Shown: positions 31,045 to 40,030, counted from the first letter of the stretch. The stretch is DNA of 64,000 nucleotides from an uncultured Spirochaetales bacterium (GCA_944390865.1 CALXRC010000004.1:1-64000); one strand, 5' to 3'. The notes: a model not told the origin generated them from the sequence alone. Program-made: numbers and translations.

Positions 31045-33144
31045 GTGAAGCGTATTACAAAGCCACTTTCCGTCTTTTTGGTTTCCCTGATGCTGGTCCT
31101 GACCCTTGCGGGCTGTCAGACTGGCACTTCAGTGGATTCTGCTGTGGAAATCACAGTGCCGGCACCTGCTCCGGTGGCAGATTCCGCACAGCCGGCCGCA
31201 CCAGCTGCTGAACCGGCTCAGGAGACACAGGCCGTGCAGGAGAGCGCACCTGTTATCGTCAAGCAGACTGGATCTCTTTCTTTCTATGGCTATACAGTGA
31301 CCTATGAAGCAGTTCCAGGGCAGGCTGTCGTTAGTTATCCAGCTTTCATCACAAATGAGGAAGTGGAGGCTTTCTTTGCATTCGCCTTTGAGCGCCATGC
31401 TGATCAGCTTGCAGGTGTCTACTACGAGATCACGGCACCCGGAACACTCGTCCTGACCTTCCCTCAGGAAGTTACGGTTGCTGACGCGACAGCTGTTGTC
31501 GAGCATATGGCAGGCCATGATCTGCCGGAATTCCTCAACCAGTATCTTGGAAGCGATGATGCGGTTGTCGAAGTTGTCAGGGATGAACCTGTTGTAGAGG
31601 TTGTCCCGGCTGCTGCTCAAGAGAGCGCTGAGCCTGCTGCTGTCTATCCTTTCGGCGTGACAGAGATCAAAAAGGCTGACGGCGATGATACCTTCAACCT
31701 CTATGTTGTTCATACAAATGACGTTCATGGAAGAATTGAGGAAGGAACAGACGGCTCTCTGGGTTATGCAAAGCTGTCGACCCTGCTGAAGATGGGCCGC
31801 TCTGTGACAGACAACATCCTGGTTCTTGATGCCGGCGATGTGCTTCACGGAACAAATCTTGCGAACGTGTTTGAAGGCGAGTCTGTAGGCGTTCTTCTCA
31901 ACATGCTCGGCTATGATGCCGTCGCTCCGGGAAATCATGACTTCAACTATGGTGCAGACCGCCTGATTGAGCTGAGCGCACTCAGCGATTCCATGGGAGG
32001 CGCAAAGGTCCTTGCGGCCAATATCCTTGACCAGAACGGAAACCTGGTGTTCCAGCCTTATCAGGTTTATGACTATAACGGATTCAAGGTCGTCGTCATC
32101 GGACTGACCACACCTGACACAAAGACTAAGTCCCATCCGAGGAACACAGAGGGCCTGACATTCTGGGATGACTCATATGTCAGCTATGCCCAGCAGGCTG
32201 TTGATCTGGCTCATGAGATCGGCGACTATGTGATCGTGCTCGGCCACATTGGCCTTGATGCGGATGGAAGCGGACTTACTTCCGACATGATCTGCTCAGC
32301 TGTTGACGGCATTGATCTCTTTGTTGACGGCCACAGCCACACAGTCCTGGAGAACGGCACTGAAGTCAACGGAACTCTCATTGTCTCGACAGGTCAGTAT
32401 CTGAACAATGTCGGACTGGTTGAGATTCAGGTTTCAGACGGAGCAGTGCAGGGCGAGAGTGCGATGCTCATTCCTGCCAGCGAGGTCATCGATCCTTCAA
32501 CAAGCGCCCTTGCACAGAGCCTTGGCATAACATATGTGGCGGATGATCCTGAGGTCATTGCCTACATTGATCAGCTCAACGCAGAGCTTGAGCAGAGATT
32601 CAGCGAGGTTGTCGCAAACGTTCCTGTTGCCCTCGACGGTGAGAGAGAGCATGTCAGGACAAGAGTCACAAATCTTTCCAGACTGATCTGCGAGGCCATG
32701 ACTGCAGAAACAGGTGCTGATTTCACAATCATCAACGGCGGCGGCATCAGAGCCTCAATTGAGGCAGGAGAGGTCACTCTTGGCGATATCAACAATGTGC
32801 TTCCGTTCACAAATACAGTTGCTGTCTGTGAGATCACGGGCGACCAGGTCTATGAGGCGCTTGAGTACGGCTATTCAATGGCTCCGGAGTCAAATGCCGC
32901 ATTCAGCCAGTCTGACCTCAAGGTTGTATACAGCAGATTTGATGAGCCCGGCTCCAGAATCCGCCGTGTGCTGCTTCCGGATGGAACACCTCTGGACAGA
33001 AATGCAACCTACACAGTCGCAACCAATGACTTCATGGCTGCAGGCGGCGACGGCTACACAATGTTTGGCAGGGTAGTCCAGGAAGGACGCCAGCTCAACG
33101 AAGTCTTTGCTGATTATCTGGCTCAGATTTATCCGGCAGACTGA
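31045..33144 (+). CDS. UshA-type 5'-nucleotidase lipoprotein with an extra N-terminal domain
   Basis: A 699-aa lipoprotein (lipobox LAGC, Cys24). After an Ala/Pro/Gln linker it has the unknown domain shared with the preceding gene (residues about 74-172), then a metallophosphoesterase domain (VVHTNDVHGR near residue 222, DAGDVLHG, GNHDFNYG, GHIGLDADG, DGHSHT) and a 5'-nucleotidase C-terminal domain (INGGGIRAS, NNVLPFTNTVAV, VATNDFMAAGGDGY). Such enzymes dephosphorylate nucleotides outside the cytoplasmic membrane to salvage nucleosides and phosphate. The start is GTG with AGGAGG 6 nt upstream. It is followed by a strong terminator. Confidence 0.93.
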   Translation: MKRITKPLSVFLVSLMLVLTLAGCQTGTSVDSAVEITVPAPAPVADSAQPAAPAAEPAQETQAVQESAPVIVKQTGSLSFYGYTVTYEAVPGQAVVSYPAFITNEEVEAFFAFAFERHADQLAGVYYEITAPGTLVLTFPQEVTVADATAVVEHMAGHDLPEFLNQYLGSDDAVVEVVRDEPVVEVVPAAAQESAEPAAVYPFGVTEIKKADGDDTFNLYVVHTNDVHGRIEEGTDGSLGYAKLSTLLKMGRSVTDNILVLDAGDVLHGTNLANVFEGESVGVLLNMLGYDAVAPGNHDFNYGADRLIELSALSDSMGGAKVLAANILDQNGNLVFQPYQVYDYNGFKVVVIGLTTPDTKTKSHPRNTEGLTFWDDSYVSYAQQAVDLAHEIGDYVIVLGHIGLDADGSGLTSDMICSAVDGIDLFVDGHSHTVLENGTEVNGTLIVSTGQYLNNVGLVEIQVSDGAVQGESAMLIPASEVIDPSTSALAQSLGITYVADDPEVIAYIDQLNAELEQRFSEVVANVPVALDGEREHVRTRVTNLSRLICEAMTAETGADFTIINGGGIRASIEAGEVTLGDINNVLPFTNTVAVCEITGDQVYEALEYGYSMAPESNAAFSQSDLKVVYSRFDEPGSRIRRVLLPDGTPLDRNATYTVATNDFMAAGGDGYTMFGRVVQEGRQLNEVFADYLAQIYPAD

Positions 33145-33164
33145 GTGATGCAGTAATTTGGACT

Positions 33165-33194
33165 CAGGCTCCCTTGAATCAGGGAGCCTGTTTT
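33165..33194 (+). terminator. terminator of the 5'-nucleotidase gene
   Basis: CAGGCTCCCT, 6-nt loop, AGGGAGCCTG (33165-33190) followed by TTTT. Confidence 0.85.
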
Positions 33195-33288
33195 ATCCGC
33201 TGATGCTGGGCAGAAACTGTTCTGGCTTCTGTGAAGTTGCTGCTGGCAAAGGAAATAGCAGAATTCCTCATTTTTTGCTGCAAGATTA

Positions 33289-33317
33289 TTGACTTTAGTT
33301 CCTAATTTCTCTATCAT
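33289..33317 (+). promoter_or_regulatory. promoter of tRNA-Asn
   Basis: TTGACT (33289-33294), 17 nt, TATCAT (33312-33317), with the mature tRNA starting 27 nt further on. Confidence 0.65.
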
Positions 33318-33343
33318 CTCTATCGTTGCGTTAAGCAATCCGA

Positions 33344-33416
33344 TCCCCTTTAGCTCAGTCGGTAGAGCAGCGGACTGTTAATCCGCCTGTCGCAAGTTCA
33401 AATCTTGCAGGGGGAG
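33344..33416 (+). tRNA. tRNA-Asn (anticodon GTT)
   Basis: A 73-nt cloverleaf: acceptor TCCCCTT/AGGGGGA, D arm GCTC/GAGC, anticodon stem GCGGA with loop CTGTTAA (anticodon GTT), T arm GCAAG-TTCAAAT-CTTGC, discriminator G as expected for asparagine. CCA is not encoded. It has its own promoter and terminator. Confidence 0.94.
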
Positions 33417-33423
33417 CTTGATA

Positions 33424-33455
33424 AAGGCATCTAGTTGATTCTAGGTGCCTTTTCT
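33424..33455 (+). terminator. terminator of tRNA-Asn
   Basis: AAGGCATCTAG and CTAGGTGCCTT (33424-33451) pair with one G-T, loop TTGATT, then TTTCTT. Confidence 0.75.
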
Positions 33456-33474
33456 TATCTTTGGAGGTCTTCCT

Positions 33475-34122
33475 GTGTCTGATCTTGATTCTTTTCTCGA
33501 GCGTTTCCGACTTGAGCTGTCTCACCGTTTTGGCTCTGATCTGCTCTTTTTCGGAATTCAGGGCAGCCATGCAAGAGGCGAGGCCGGCCCTGACAGCGAC
33601 ATTGATCCTGTGGTGATTCTCTCTGAATGCTCGAAAAGGGAACTGCGCATCTACTCCGAGCTGCTTGACTCCTTTGAGGAAAGGGATCTCATCTGCGGCT
33701 TCACTGCATCAGCATCTCAGCTTCAGGCCTGGGACAGGGCCGACAGGGTCCAGCTGATACTGGACACAAAGCCGCTGTATACGGCAGAAGGCTACAGGCT
33801 TCCTTCATACACAGCTGATGATGTCTCTCTTGCTGTGCTGCAGGGCGCCTGTGCACTGACTCATGCTGTGAGCCACAACATTCTGCATGAAAGAGACTGG
33901 CAGCTGCTGAAAGGGCAGTTCAAGGCAGCCCGTTTCGTTGTCCGGATGAAACACTTGCGCGATACCGGAAACTATATTGCCGCATTCAGGGAGCTTGCAT
34001 GTCATGCTGATGACAGGGAAAAGCAGATACTTGCAGTGAAGGAAGCGTATACAGAGGATGATGCCTGGCTGCTTTTTGAGTGGGCATCAGAACTTGTTGC
34101 TGCCGGGACAGGGAAAAAATAA
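33475..34122 (+). CDS. nucleotidyltransferase-domain protein
   Basis: A 215-aa protein with the minimal nucleotidyltransferase motif GSHARGEAGPDSDIDPVVIL (residues about 30-49), giving the GS and DxD metal-binding residues, followed by a helical region that may be a substrate-binding or HEPN-like part. Related proteins adenylylate aminoglycosides or act as antitoxins; neither role can be decided here. The start is GTG 33475 with GGAGG 7 nt upstream. The last codons overlap the terminator of the convergent dpaL gene. Confidence 0.8.
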   Translation: MSDLDSFLERFRLELSHRFGSDLLFFGIQGSHARGEAGPDSDIDPVVILSECSKRELRIYSELLDSFEERDLICGFTASASQLQAWDRADRVQLILDTKPLYTAEGYRLPSYTADDVSLAVLQGACALTHAVSHNILHERDWQLLKGQFKAARFVVRMKHLRDTGNYIAAFRELACHADDREKQILAVKEAYTEDDAWLLFEWASELVAAGTGKK

Positions 34123-34146
34123 GCGGAACCTTTATCAGGCTCCGCT
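34114..34146 (-). terminator. terminator of dpaL
   Basis: On the minus strand AGCGGAGCC and GGTTCCGCT pair around a 7-nt loop and are followed by TATTTTTT. The T tract overlaps the final Lys codons of the convergent nucleotidyltransferase gene. Confidence 0.7.
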
Positions 34147-34155
34147 CTGGCTTTG

Positions 34156-35403
34156 TCAGCGTTCAGTAATGTAGGGCTTTGGCACTGGATCACAGCCGTC
34201 CCAGATAATCTGCCTGAAGTGCGTCGGATCAGTGTTGCCCTCTGTGTTGATGAAGAAAAGCCTGCTGTTTGAATCAATGCCGAGATGACTGATCAGCTCA
34301 CCGGTCACGTCCTTCTCGCTCATCATCGAGTAAAAACATCCCAGAGGCACTGCGCCGGATTCTCCGCTGATGACAATGGGATCATCTTTCAGCGGGGTTG
34401 CCAGTATCCTCATTCCCCTTGCTGCGATGTAATCAGGGACAGAGACAAAGGCATCCACAAGCGGCCATAGTACATCCCAGGCAATTGCCGAAGGCTCTCC
34501 GCAGGCAAGACCAGCCATTATCGTATCAAGGTCCCCCGTCACATTGTGCGGCTTTCCGTCTCCTATCTGTGCTGAATGGAAGAGACAGGCTGCGTTTTCC
34601 GGCTCGACAACAATGAACTTGGGCAGGTTGTCCTTGAACAGGGAGGCGTAAAAGCCGATGACAGAGGCTGCAAGAGCTCCTACGCCTGCCTGCACGAAGA
34701 CGTGAGTCGGTCTCTCGATTCCCATTCCTGCAAACTGTTCCTGTGCTTCCAGCAGCATTGTCGTGTAGCCCTGCATGATCCATGTCGGAACTTCCGTATA
34801 GCCCGGCCATGATGTGTCAGATATTATTTCCCAGCCGTTGTCTCTTGCGTCTATGGCAACCTGCCTGACTGCATCATCGTAGTTGCCGTTCACTACAGTG
34901 ACCTCTGCACCGAACATTCTGATTGCGTCAATTCTGGCCTGGCTTGTCTCCCTGTGAACATAGATCTTGCACTTGTGCCCGAGCATCCTGCTTGCCCATG
35001 CAATGCCCTTGCCATGGTTGCCGTCAGTTGCGGAAGCGAAGGTCAGCGTCCCTGTCATGTCATGACATTCCTTGCTGATGAGGAACCTGTATGTCATCTT
35101 GTCATCATCAAGGCCGAGCTTTTTCTGAAGGAAGCGGAAAATGGCAAAAGAGCCACCCATGACCTTGAAGCTGTTCAGCTCGAGTCTCTGGGATTCATCC
35201 TTGACATAGATTCCTTCGACTCCCATCATGTGGGCAAGATGCGAGAGGGACACCAGCGGAGTCTGCCTGAAGGAAGGCAGCTGGCGGTGAAAGTGCCGGG
35301 CCCTTCTTGCGGTCTCAACATTGAAAAGATTGTCAGCCTGCCAAGTCTCATGACTTGGAGAACGTAATATCCATTTGAAATCTGCTGCAGTATATCCAGA
35401 CAT
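34156..35403 (-). CDS. dpaL: diaminopropionate ammonia-lyase
   Basis: A PLP enzyme that degrades 2,3-diaminopropionate to pyruvate and ammonia. The 415-aa protein has the PLP lysine K80 in ELNSFKVMGGSFA, ATDGNHGKGIAWASRMLG for phosphate and substrate binding, and VFVQAGVGALAASV. The start at 35403 has GAGG 5-6 nt upstream; an in-frame GTG two codons earlier lacks that spacing. It is monocistronic with its own promoter and terminator, and no transporter or ygeW/ygeY-type neighbours are present. Confidence 0.93.
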   Translation of the reverse strand: MSGYTAADFKWILRSPSHETWQADNLFNVETARRARHFHRQLPSFRQTPLVSLSHLAHMMGVEGIYVKDESQRLELNSFKVMGGSFAIFRFLQKKLGLDDDKMTYRFLISKECHDMTGTLTFASATDGNHGKGIAWASRMLGHKCKIYVHRETSQARIDAIRMFGAEVTVVNGNYDDAVRQVAIDARDNGWEIISDTSWPGYTEVPTWIMQGYTTMLLEAQEQFAGMGIERPTHVFVQAGVGALAASVIGFYASLFKDNLPKFIVVEPENAACLFHSAQIGDGKPHNVTGDLDTIMAGLACGEPSAIAWDVLWPLVDAFVSVPDYIAARGMRILATPLKDDPIVISGESGAVPLGCFYSMMSEKDVTGELISHLGIDSNSRLFFINTEGNTDPTHFRQIIWDGCDPVPKPYITER

Positions 35404-35419
35404 AAACACCTCTTCCTTT

Positions 35420-35449
35420 ACTATAGATTAACCACAGAAGCTAAGGCAA
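35420..35449 (-). promoter_or_regulatory. predicted promoter of dpaL
   Basis: TTGCCT (35449-35444), 18 nt, TATAGT (35425-35420) on the minus strand, about 17 nt before the ATG. Confidence 0.4.
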
Positions 35450-35454
35450 GACAG

Positions 35455-35485
35455 AAAAAAAGGAGGAAGAAAAAGCTCTTCCTCC
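35455..35485 (-). terminator. terminator of the manB-galE operon
   Basis: On the minus strand GGAGGAAGA, loop GCTTTT, TCTTCCTCC, then T7 (35461-35455). Confidence 0.85.
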
Positions 35486-35507
35486 CTCTTGCCGGTTCCG
35501 GCAGTGC

Positions 35508-36500
35508 TCACACTTCCTTTCCCTGAAGCTTCATGTTGTACTTGTAGACATTCCAGGTAGAGGAGATGATGGTGTCAAGATCGCTGTAGCGGGCCTTCCA
35601 GCCAAGCACCTCATGAGCCATCTTGCTTGAGGCGACAAGCTTTGCCGGATCTCCCGGACGGCGTGCCACGATCTGTGACGGAATCGGCTTGCCTGTGATT
35701 CTTCTGGCAGCCTCGATGATCTGCATGACAGACAGTCCTGTCTCTGAACCCAGGCCCACAACAAGATCCTTGTTCTGGGATGAGATGTAGTCAGCAGCCC
35801 TGACATGGGCATCAGCAAGGTCTGTGACATGCACGTAGTCCCTGACGCCTGTTCCGTCAATTGTGTCATAGTCATTTCCGAAGACCAGCACATTGGGCCT
35901 CATTCCGCAGGCAGCTTCCATGACCACAGGAATCAGGTTTGCCGGGTTTCTCTCAAGGCCGTTCATCCTGCCGTTGACATCGTAGCCGGCAGCATTGAAA
36001 TAGCGGAGGGCTGCAAAGCGGAGGTTCTTCAGCTTTGAATACCATTTCAGGTTCTCTTCAATGCAGAGTTTTGTATATCCGTAGTAGTTCTCAGGATTTG
36101 TGGGATGCTTTTCATCAATCGGAAGGTACTGCGGCTCTCCGAAAGTTGCTGCAGAGGAAGAGAGGATGAAGTTCATGCAGCCTGCAGCGACACATTCTGT
36201 GATTACGATCAGGGCTCCCGTGATATTGTTCTCACTGTATTTTTCCGGCTTGATCATGCTCTCTCCGGCAGCTTTGAATGCTGCGAGGAAGACCGCACAG
36301 TCCCAGCCCTTGCTCAGCACCTGTCTGACTCTGTCCCTGTCAAGGATGTCGCCTTCATAGAATTCTGCATCAGGAGAAACATTGCTTCTCAGTCCTGAGG
36401 AAAGATTATCATAAATTCCAACCTTGTCGCCTCTGTCAAGAAAGGCCATGGCAACATGGGTTCCGATGTAACCTGCACCGCCGAATAATAATACTCTCAT
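35508..36500 (-). CDS. galE: UDP-glucose 4-epimerase
   Basis: GalE interconverts UDP-glucose and UDP-galactose with bound NAD+. The 330-aa short-chain dehydrogenase-type protein has the Rossmann motif FGGAGYIGTH (residues 6-15), catalytic Y140/K144 (YYGYTK) with serines at 114-116 (LSSSA), and the C-terminal ARRPGDP motif. It is the last gene of the operon, 17 bp after manB, and is followed by a strong terminator. Related UDP-sugar epimerases cannot be fully excluded. Confidence 0.92.
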   Translation of the reverse strand: MRVLLFGGAGYIGTHVAMAFLDRGDKVGIYDNLSSGLRSNVSPDAEFYEGDILDRDRVRQVLSKGWDCAVFLAAFKAAGESMIKPEKYSENNITGALIVITECVAAGCMNFILSSSAATFGEPQYLPIDEKHPTNPENYYGYTKLCIEENLKWYSKLKNLRFAALRYFNAAGYDVNGRMNGLERNPANLIPVVMEAACGMRPNVLVFGNDYDTIDGTGVRDYVHVTDLADAHVRAADYISSQNKDLVVGLGSETGLSVMQIIEAARRITGKPIPSQIVARRPGDPAKLVASSKMAHEVLGWKARYSDLDTIISSTWNVYKYNMKLQGKEV

Positions 36501-36517
36501 GGTTTAAATCACTCCTT

Positions 36518-37867
36518 TCAGTTGAATTTATTTATTATTGAACTGATTTCGTCAAGCTTTGCTTTCAATAATACATCATCTTTAGCTTCGCAGACTATCC
36601 TGAGGTATGGCTCCGTGTTGCTTTTCCTGACGTTGAACCACCATGTATCAAACTCTATTCTGCAGCCGTCAAAGTCAAGGACTCTCACAGGCTTGTCATT
36701 TGTGATGTAACGGTCGCACAGTGCCCTGATCGCCTCATCCTTGTGCTCAAGGCGGAAGTTGATCTCGCCGCTGTTGGCATATGAGATGATCTCTTTCATG
36801 AAGGAACTGAAAGTCTGTCCCTTCTTCTTCAGGTCAGCGACGACAGAAAGCACGATGAGACAGGCAAGTATGCCTGAATCGCAGTTTCCGAAATCCCTGA
36901 AGTAGTAATGACCTGCAAGCTCTCCGCCGAAGATGCCGTTGATCTGCCTTATCTTGAGCTTGGCAAAGGCATGCCCGACCTTCCAGGTCGTGACTGTGAA
37001 GCCGAGTTTTTCCAGATATTCACTGGTGGATCTGCTTGTGCGGATGTCCTGAAGGCAGGCCCCTGTCTCTCCTTTGTTCTTGTAATAGTAGCCGATGAGG
37101 GCAGTAATGTAGTCCGGCTGGATGAAGCAGCCGTTTTCATCGGTGAACATAACCCTGTCGGCATCTCCGTCAAAGATGACTCCCACATCGCTTCCTGCAC
37201 GTCTGACAGCTTCCATGAGCTGCTGGCAGTTCTTGATCTCCAGCGGGTTTGGCTCATGGGCCGGGAAGGTGCCGTCAAGCCTGTCATTGAGGTAGACAAT
37301 GTCTTTATAGTCCCTCAGGATATCCTTTATCACGACATTTGACATTCCGTTGGAGGTGTCAATCGTTATCTTCAGTCCTGAGAGATCCGGCACGAACTGC
37401 CTCTGGTATCTGATGTATTCTTCCCTGATTGAAGTGAAGTCCCTGACAACGCCTTTCTTCACTGAAGGCTTCACTTCTTCCTCCATCACCATTTTCTCAA
37501 GCTCTTTCAGGCCCGTGTCTCCTCCGACAGGAAGCGCGTCTGTGCGGCTTATCTTCAGTCCGTTGTACTCAGGCGGGTTGTGGCTTGCCGTGATCTGAAC
37601 AGATGCGTCTGCCTTGTATGCACGTGTCGCGTAATAGACCATCGGGGTAGTGCACAGTCCCAGATCATGCACATCGCACCCTGCATCTGTTATGCCTTCA
37701 GAAAGACTTTGGAAGATCTCATTGCTTGAGACGCGGACATCGCGTCCCACAAGGATGAAATCACATTTGAGAAGCTTTGGCAGGAAATAGCCGATTCTGT
37801 AGACAATATCCAAGTCAAAATCCTTATTGTAGACACCTCTGATGTCATAGGCCTTGAATGCGTTCAT
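36518..37867 (-). CDS. manB: phosphomannomutase/phosphoglucomutase
   Basis: An alpha-D-phosphohexomutase of 449 aa converting hexose-6-phosphate to hexose-1-phosphate. Motifs: catalytic phosphoserine S95 in ITASHNPPEYNG, metal loop FDGDADRV near residue 235, sugar-binding GGELAGHYYF near residue 315, and phosphate-binding RKSNTEPYLRI near the C-terminus. With galE downstream it would supply activated sugars for glycans. The start overlaps the upstream 157-aa gene by 4 nt. Confidence 0.92.
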   Translation of the reverse strand: MNAFKAYDIRGVYNKDFDLDIVYRIGYFLPKLLKCDFILVGRDVRVSSNEIFQSLSEGITDAGCDVHDLGLCTTPMVYYATRAYKADASVQITASHNPPEYNGLKISRTDALPVGGDTGLKELEKMVMEEEVKPSVKKGVVRDFTSIREEYIRYQRQFVPDLSGLKITIDTSNGMSNVVIKDILRDYKDIVYLNDRLDGTFPAHEPNPLEIKNCQQLMEAVRRAGSDVGVIFDGDADRVMFTDENGCFIQPDYITALIGYYYKNKGETGACLQDIRTSRSTSEYLEKLGFTVTTWKVGHAFAKLKIRQINGIFGGELAGHYYFRDFGNCDSGILACLIVLSVVADLKKKGQTFSSFMKEIISYANSGEINFRLEHKDEAIRALCDRYITNDKPVRVLDFDGCRIEFDTWWFNVRKSNTEPYLRIVCEAKDDVLLKAKLDEISSIINKFN

Positions 37868-38337
37868 CTTTTCTCCTCTTCGCGCTTCAGCGCATCTGTG
37901 AATTCTTTATGGCTTATCAGTTCGAAATACAGACAGCGTCCGTCATCAAGCTCTATCTGCGTCACGACAGGAAAGAGCAGCTGCGAAAGCCTTCCTGCCG
38001 TGCACAGCGGCACTCTGGAGGCAGAGGCGCATGTCTGCTGGGCCTGGCGCTTTTTCACTATGCTCATTGACCTGATCTGATCTGATCTGAACCTGAATGA
38101 GTATTTCTCGTACTTAGGTGTGTTCTTTGATTTAAGAGTGTAGCCCAGAATCTGGGGAAGTCTCTCAAAATCCTCAAAATAGAGAGTTCCGTCTTCAAGA
38201 ATACAGAAGAAAACCCCGTACTCCCTGACCAGCCCGTCATTGCTGCCGAACCAGGTGGCAAAGGTCCTGTATCCGATCTTGGATCCGAGTTCAGCTTCAA
38301 GAGCTGAGATGAATTCTTTAGCTTCCTTACTGTCCAA
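37864..38337 (-). CDS. hypothetical protein, first gene of the manB-galE operon
   Basis: A 157-aa cytoplasmic protein with no signal peptide or membrane segment. It contains YGVFFCILEDGTLYFEDFERLP and ELDDGRCLYFELISHKEF, a beta-strand pattern reminiscent of a PH-like or GRAM-like domain, but I do not recognise a family. The start appears to be TTG without a clear Shine-Dalgarno. The 4-nt overlap with manB indicates coupled translation. Confidence 0.75.
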   Translation of the reverse strand: MDSKEAKEFISALEAELGSKIGYRTFATWFGSNDGLVREYGVFFCILEDGTLYFEDFERLPQILGYTLKSKNTPKYEKYSFRFRSDQIRSMSIVKKRQAQQTCASASRVPLCTAGRLSQLLFPVVTQIELDDGRCLYFELISHKEFTDALKREEEKR

Positions 38338-38369
38338 TCTTCTGCTTCTATCCTAAAAGAGTCTTTTCA

Positions 38370-38375
38370 TATAAT
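38370..38375 (+). promoter_or_regulatory. -10 element of the RlmK-like methyltransferase gene
   Basis: A consensus TATAAT lies 11 nt before the ATG at 38387; the -35 is weak. The mRNA leader would be about five bases. Confidence 0.35.
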
Positions 38376-38386
38376 ATTAACAGGCC

Positions 38387-40027
38387 ATGCTTGAATATGA
38401 AAGAAGGGATTTTGCAAAACTGCTGAAAAAAGGTGCTCTTGAGGGGCGCCGCTGGATGAGGGCGACTGACAGTGAGGCCGTGAGGATTTATGACAGAAAC
38501 CTTGAAGCTGCTCCTGTCACAGTCGAGCTTTACGGTTCCTGGGCAAAGATTGTTGATTATGCTCCGGGAGGCATGAGCGAAGACGAGCGCACCCAGATAA
38601 CCGATATTGTCTGCAGGAATGTATATATAGAGCGCAGTCATATTGTCTATCAGCTGAGGAAAAAGAGAGAAGGGCTGGAGCAGCACAGTCTCGTAAGTCC
38701 TGAAAAGGCTGAATTCACTGTGAAGGAACATGGACTCAGTTTCATAGTCGATCTCGTCAGTCATATAGACACGTATCTTTTCCTTGATCATGCGCTGACA
38801 AGAGAGTATGTCAGGAGCATTAGTGCTGATCTCAACGTTCTTAACCTGTTCAGCTATACAGGCAGTTTCTCTGTATACGCTGCTGCAGGCGGCGCGCGGT
38901 CCGTCACTTCTGTCGACATGTCAAACACTTACTGTGAAATTGCCCGCCGCAACCTCTGTGCAAACGGCTTCCGCGATGAAAGCCGCTACCCTGTAATTGC
39001 AGGCGATGCGCTTCCGTTCATTGAGAAGGAAGTTGAGAAAGGCGCTCAGTACGACATTGTCATTTTCGATCCTCCAAGTTTTTCCAACTCGCATAAAATG
39101 GATAAGCCCTTTGATGTGAAAAAGGATTATCTTGCATGGATCGCAAAGCTCAGCAGGATCATGAGCGACCATGCGCTCTTGATTTTTTCCTCCAATTCAA
39201 GTACCTTCGCCCTTGATAAAAACTCTCTCAAGCATTCATTCAAAATCATTGAGATTTCCAGTCAGACAGCGCCTCAGGGCTTTTCGAAATCAAAGGGCGG
39301 AATATCGCGTGTCTGGTTGATGGAAAAGCTTTCGGTTTTCAATGATAAGGCCTCAAAGAGAAAGAAGGAAAGAATTGTGAAACCAGTTACAGATCAGGAT
39401 TTTGAATCTTTAGTCAGCTCAATTGAATCGTATGATTCTGAAAAGGACGAAAAGACAGCACCTTCCCAGAGAAAGGGAAGCCGGCCCGGTTATAATGACA
39501 GAGCCAGAAGAGATGAGCGTCCGCGTGAGAGAAGATACTCAGATCGAAGAGATTACTCAGATCGAAGAGATTACTCAGACCGAAGGGATTACTCAGATCG
39601 AAGGGATTACTCAGATCGAAGGGATTACTCAGATCGAAGAGACTACTCAGACCGAAGAGACTACTCAGACCGAAGGGATTACTCAGATCGAAGAGACTAC
39701 TCAGACCGAAGGGATTATTCAGACCGAAGGGATTACTCAGACCGAAGGGATTACTCAGACCGAAGGGATTACTCAGACCGAAGGGATTACTCAGACAGAA
39801 GAGAGAGTGCAGGGCGTCAGGAGCGTTCTGACAGGAACAGGTCTTACTCTGGGGAAAGAAGGTCTGGCTTCAGACCACGTTCCGGCAGGGATGAGGGGCC
39901 TTCCTCAAGGGCGCAGAGTCATGCTTACAGCAGGAGCCGCAGAGAGAGAAAGCCTGTCAGACCCTATGGTTATGACACGATCAGGACAAGCAGGAACAGA
40001 AATGATTCCTCTGATGATGAGGAGTGA
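38387..40027 (+). CDS. RlmK-like rRNA methyltransferase with YSDRRD-repeat tail
   Basis: A 546-aa protein. Residues about 1-330 form a class I SAM-dependent methyltransferase close to the RlmK half of RlmKL (23S rRNA m7G2069): LNLFSYTGSFSVYAAAGGA (SAM motif), SVDMSNTY, and the catalytic-type DIVIFDPPSFSNS, plus the LFLDHALTRE entry segment. After a charged linker the tail consists of 15 copies of YSDRRD (residues about 384-473) and a basic, Arg/Ser-rich end. A repeated Arg/Asp/Tyr/Ser tail suggests RNA binding or condensate-type behaviour; this is inference. The RlmL/THUMP half is absent. Confidence 0.88.
   Translation: MLEYERRDFAKLLKKGALEGRRWMRATDSEAVRIYDRNLEAAPVTVELYGSWAKIVDYAPGGMSEDERTQITDIVCRNVYIERSHIVYQLRKKREGLEQHSLVSPEKAEFTVKEHGLSFIVDLVSHIDTYLFLDHALTREYVRSISADLNVLNLFSYTGSFSVYAAAGGARSVTSVDMSNTYCEIARRNLCANGFRDESRYPVIAGDALPFIEKEVEKGAQYDIVIFDPPSFSNSHKMDKPFDVKKDYLAWIAKLSRIMSDHALLIFSSNSSTFALDKNSLKHSFKIIEISSQTAPQGFSKSKGGISRVWLMEKLSVFNDKASKRKKERIVKPVTDQDFESLVSSIESYDSEKDEKTAPSQRKGSRPGYNDRARRDERPRERRYSDRRDYSDRRDYSDRRDYSDRRDYSDRRDYSDRRDYSDRRDYSDRRDYSDRRDYSDRRDYSDRRDYSDRRDYSDRRDYSDRRDYSDRRESAGRQERSDRNRSYSGERRSGFRPRSGRDEGPSSRAQSHAYSRSRRERKPVRPYGYDTIRTSRNRNDSSDDEE
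39536..39805 (+). repeat. 15 tandem 18-bp repeats encoding YSDRRD
   Basis: Fifteen uninterrupted units of 18 bp. The units differ only at third codon positions (GAT/GAC, AGA/AGG, TAC/TAT), apart from the last one, which ends in Glu. The nearly all-synonymous variation means the peptide repeat has been kept under selection rather than arising from very recent slippage. Confidence 0.95.
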
Positions 40028-40030
40028 AGC

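Noticed and set aside
33475-34122. MNT/HEPN toxin-antitoxin pair
   Set aside because: Only the nucleotidyltransferase-type protein is present; no separate HEPN gene flanks it.
39536-39805. CRISPR array
   Set aside because: Units are 18 bp, contiguous, without spacers and in coding frame.
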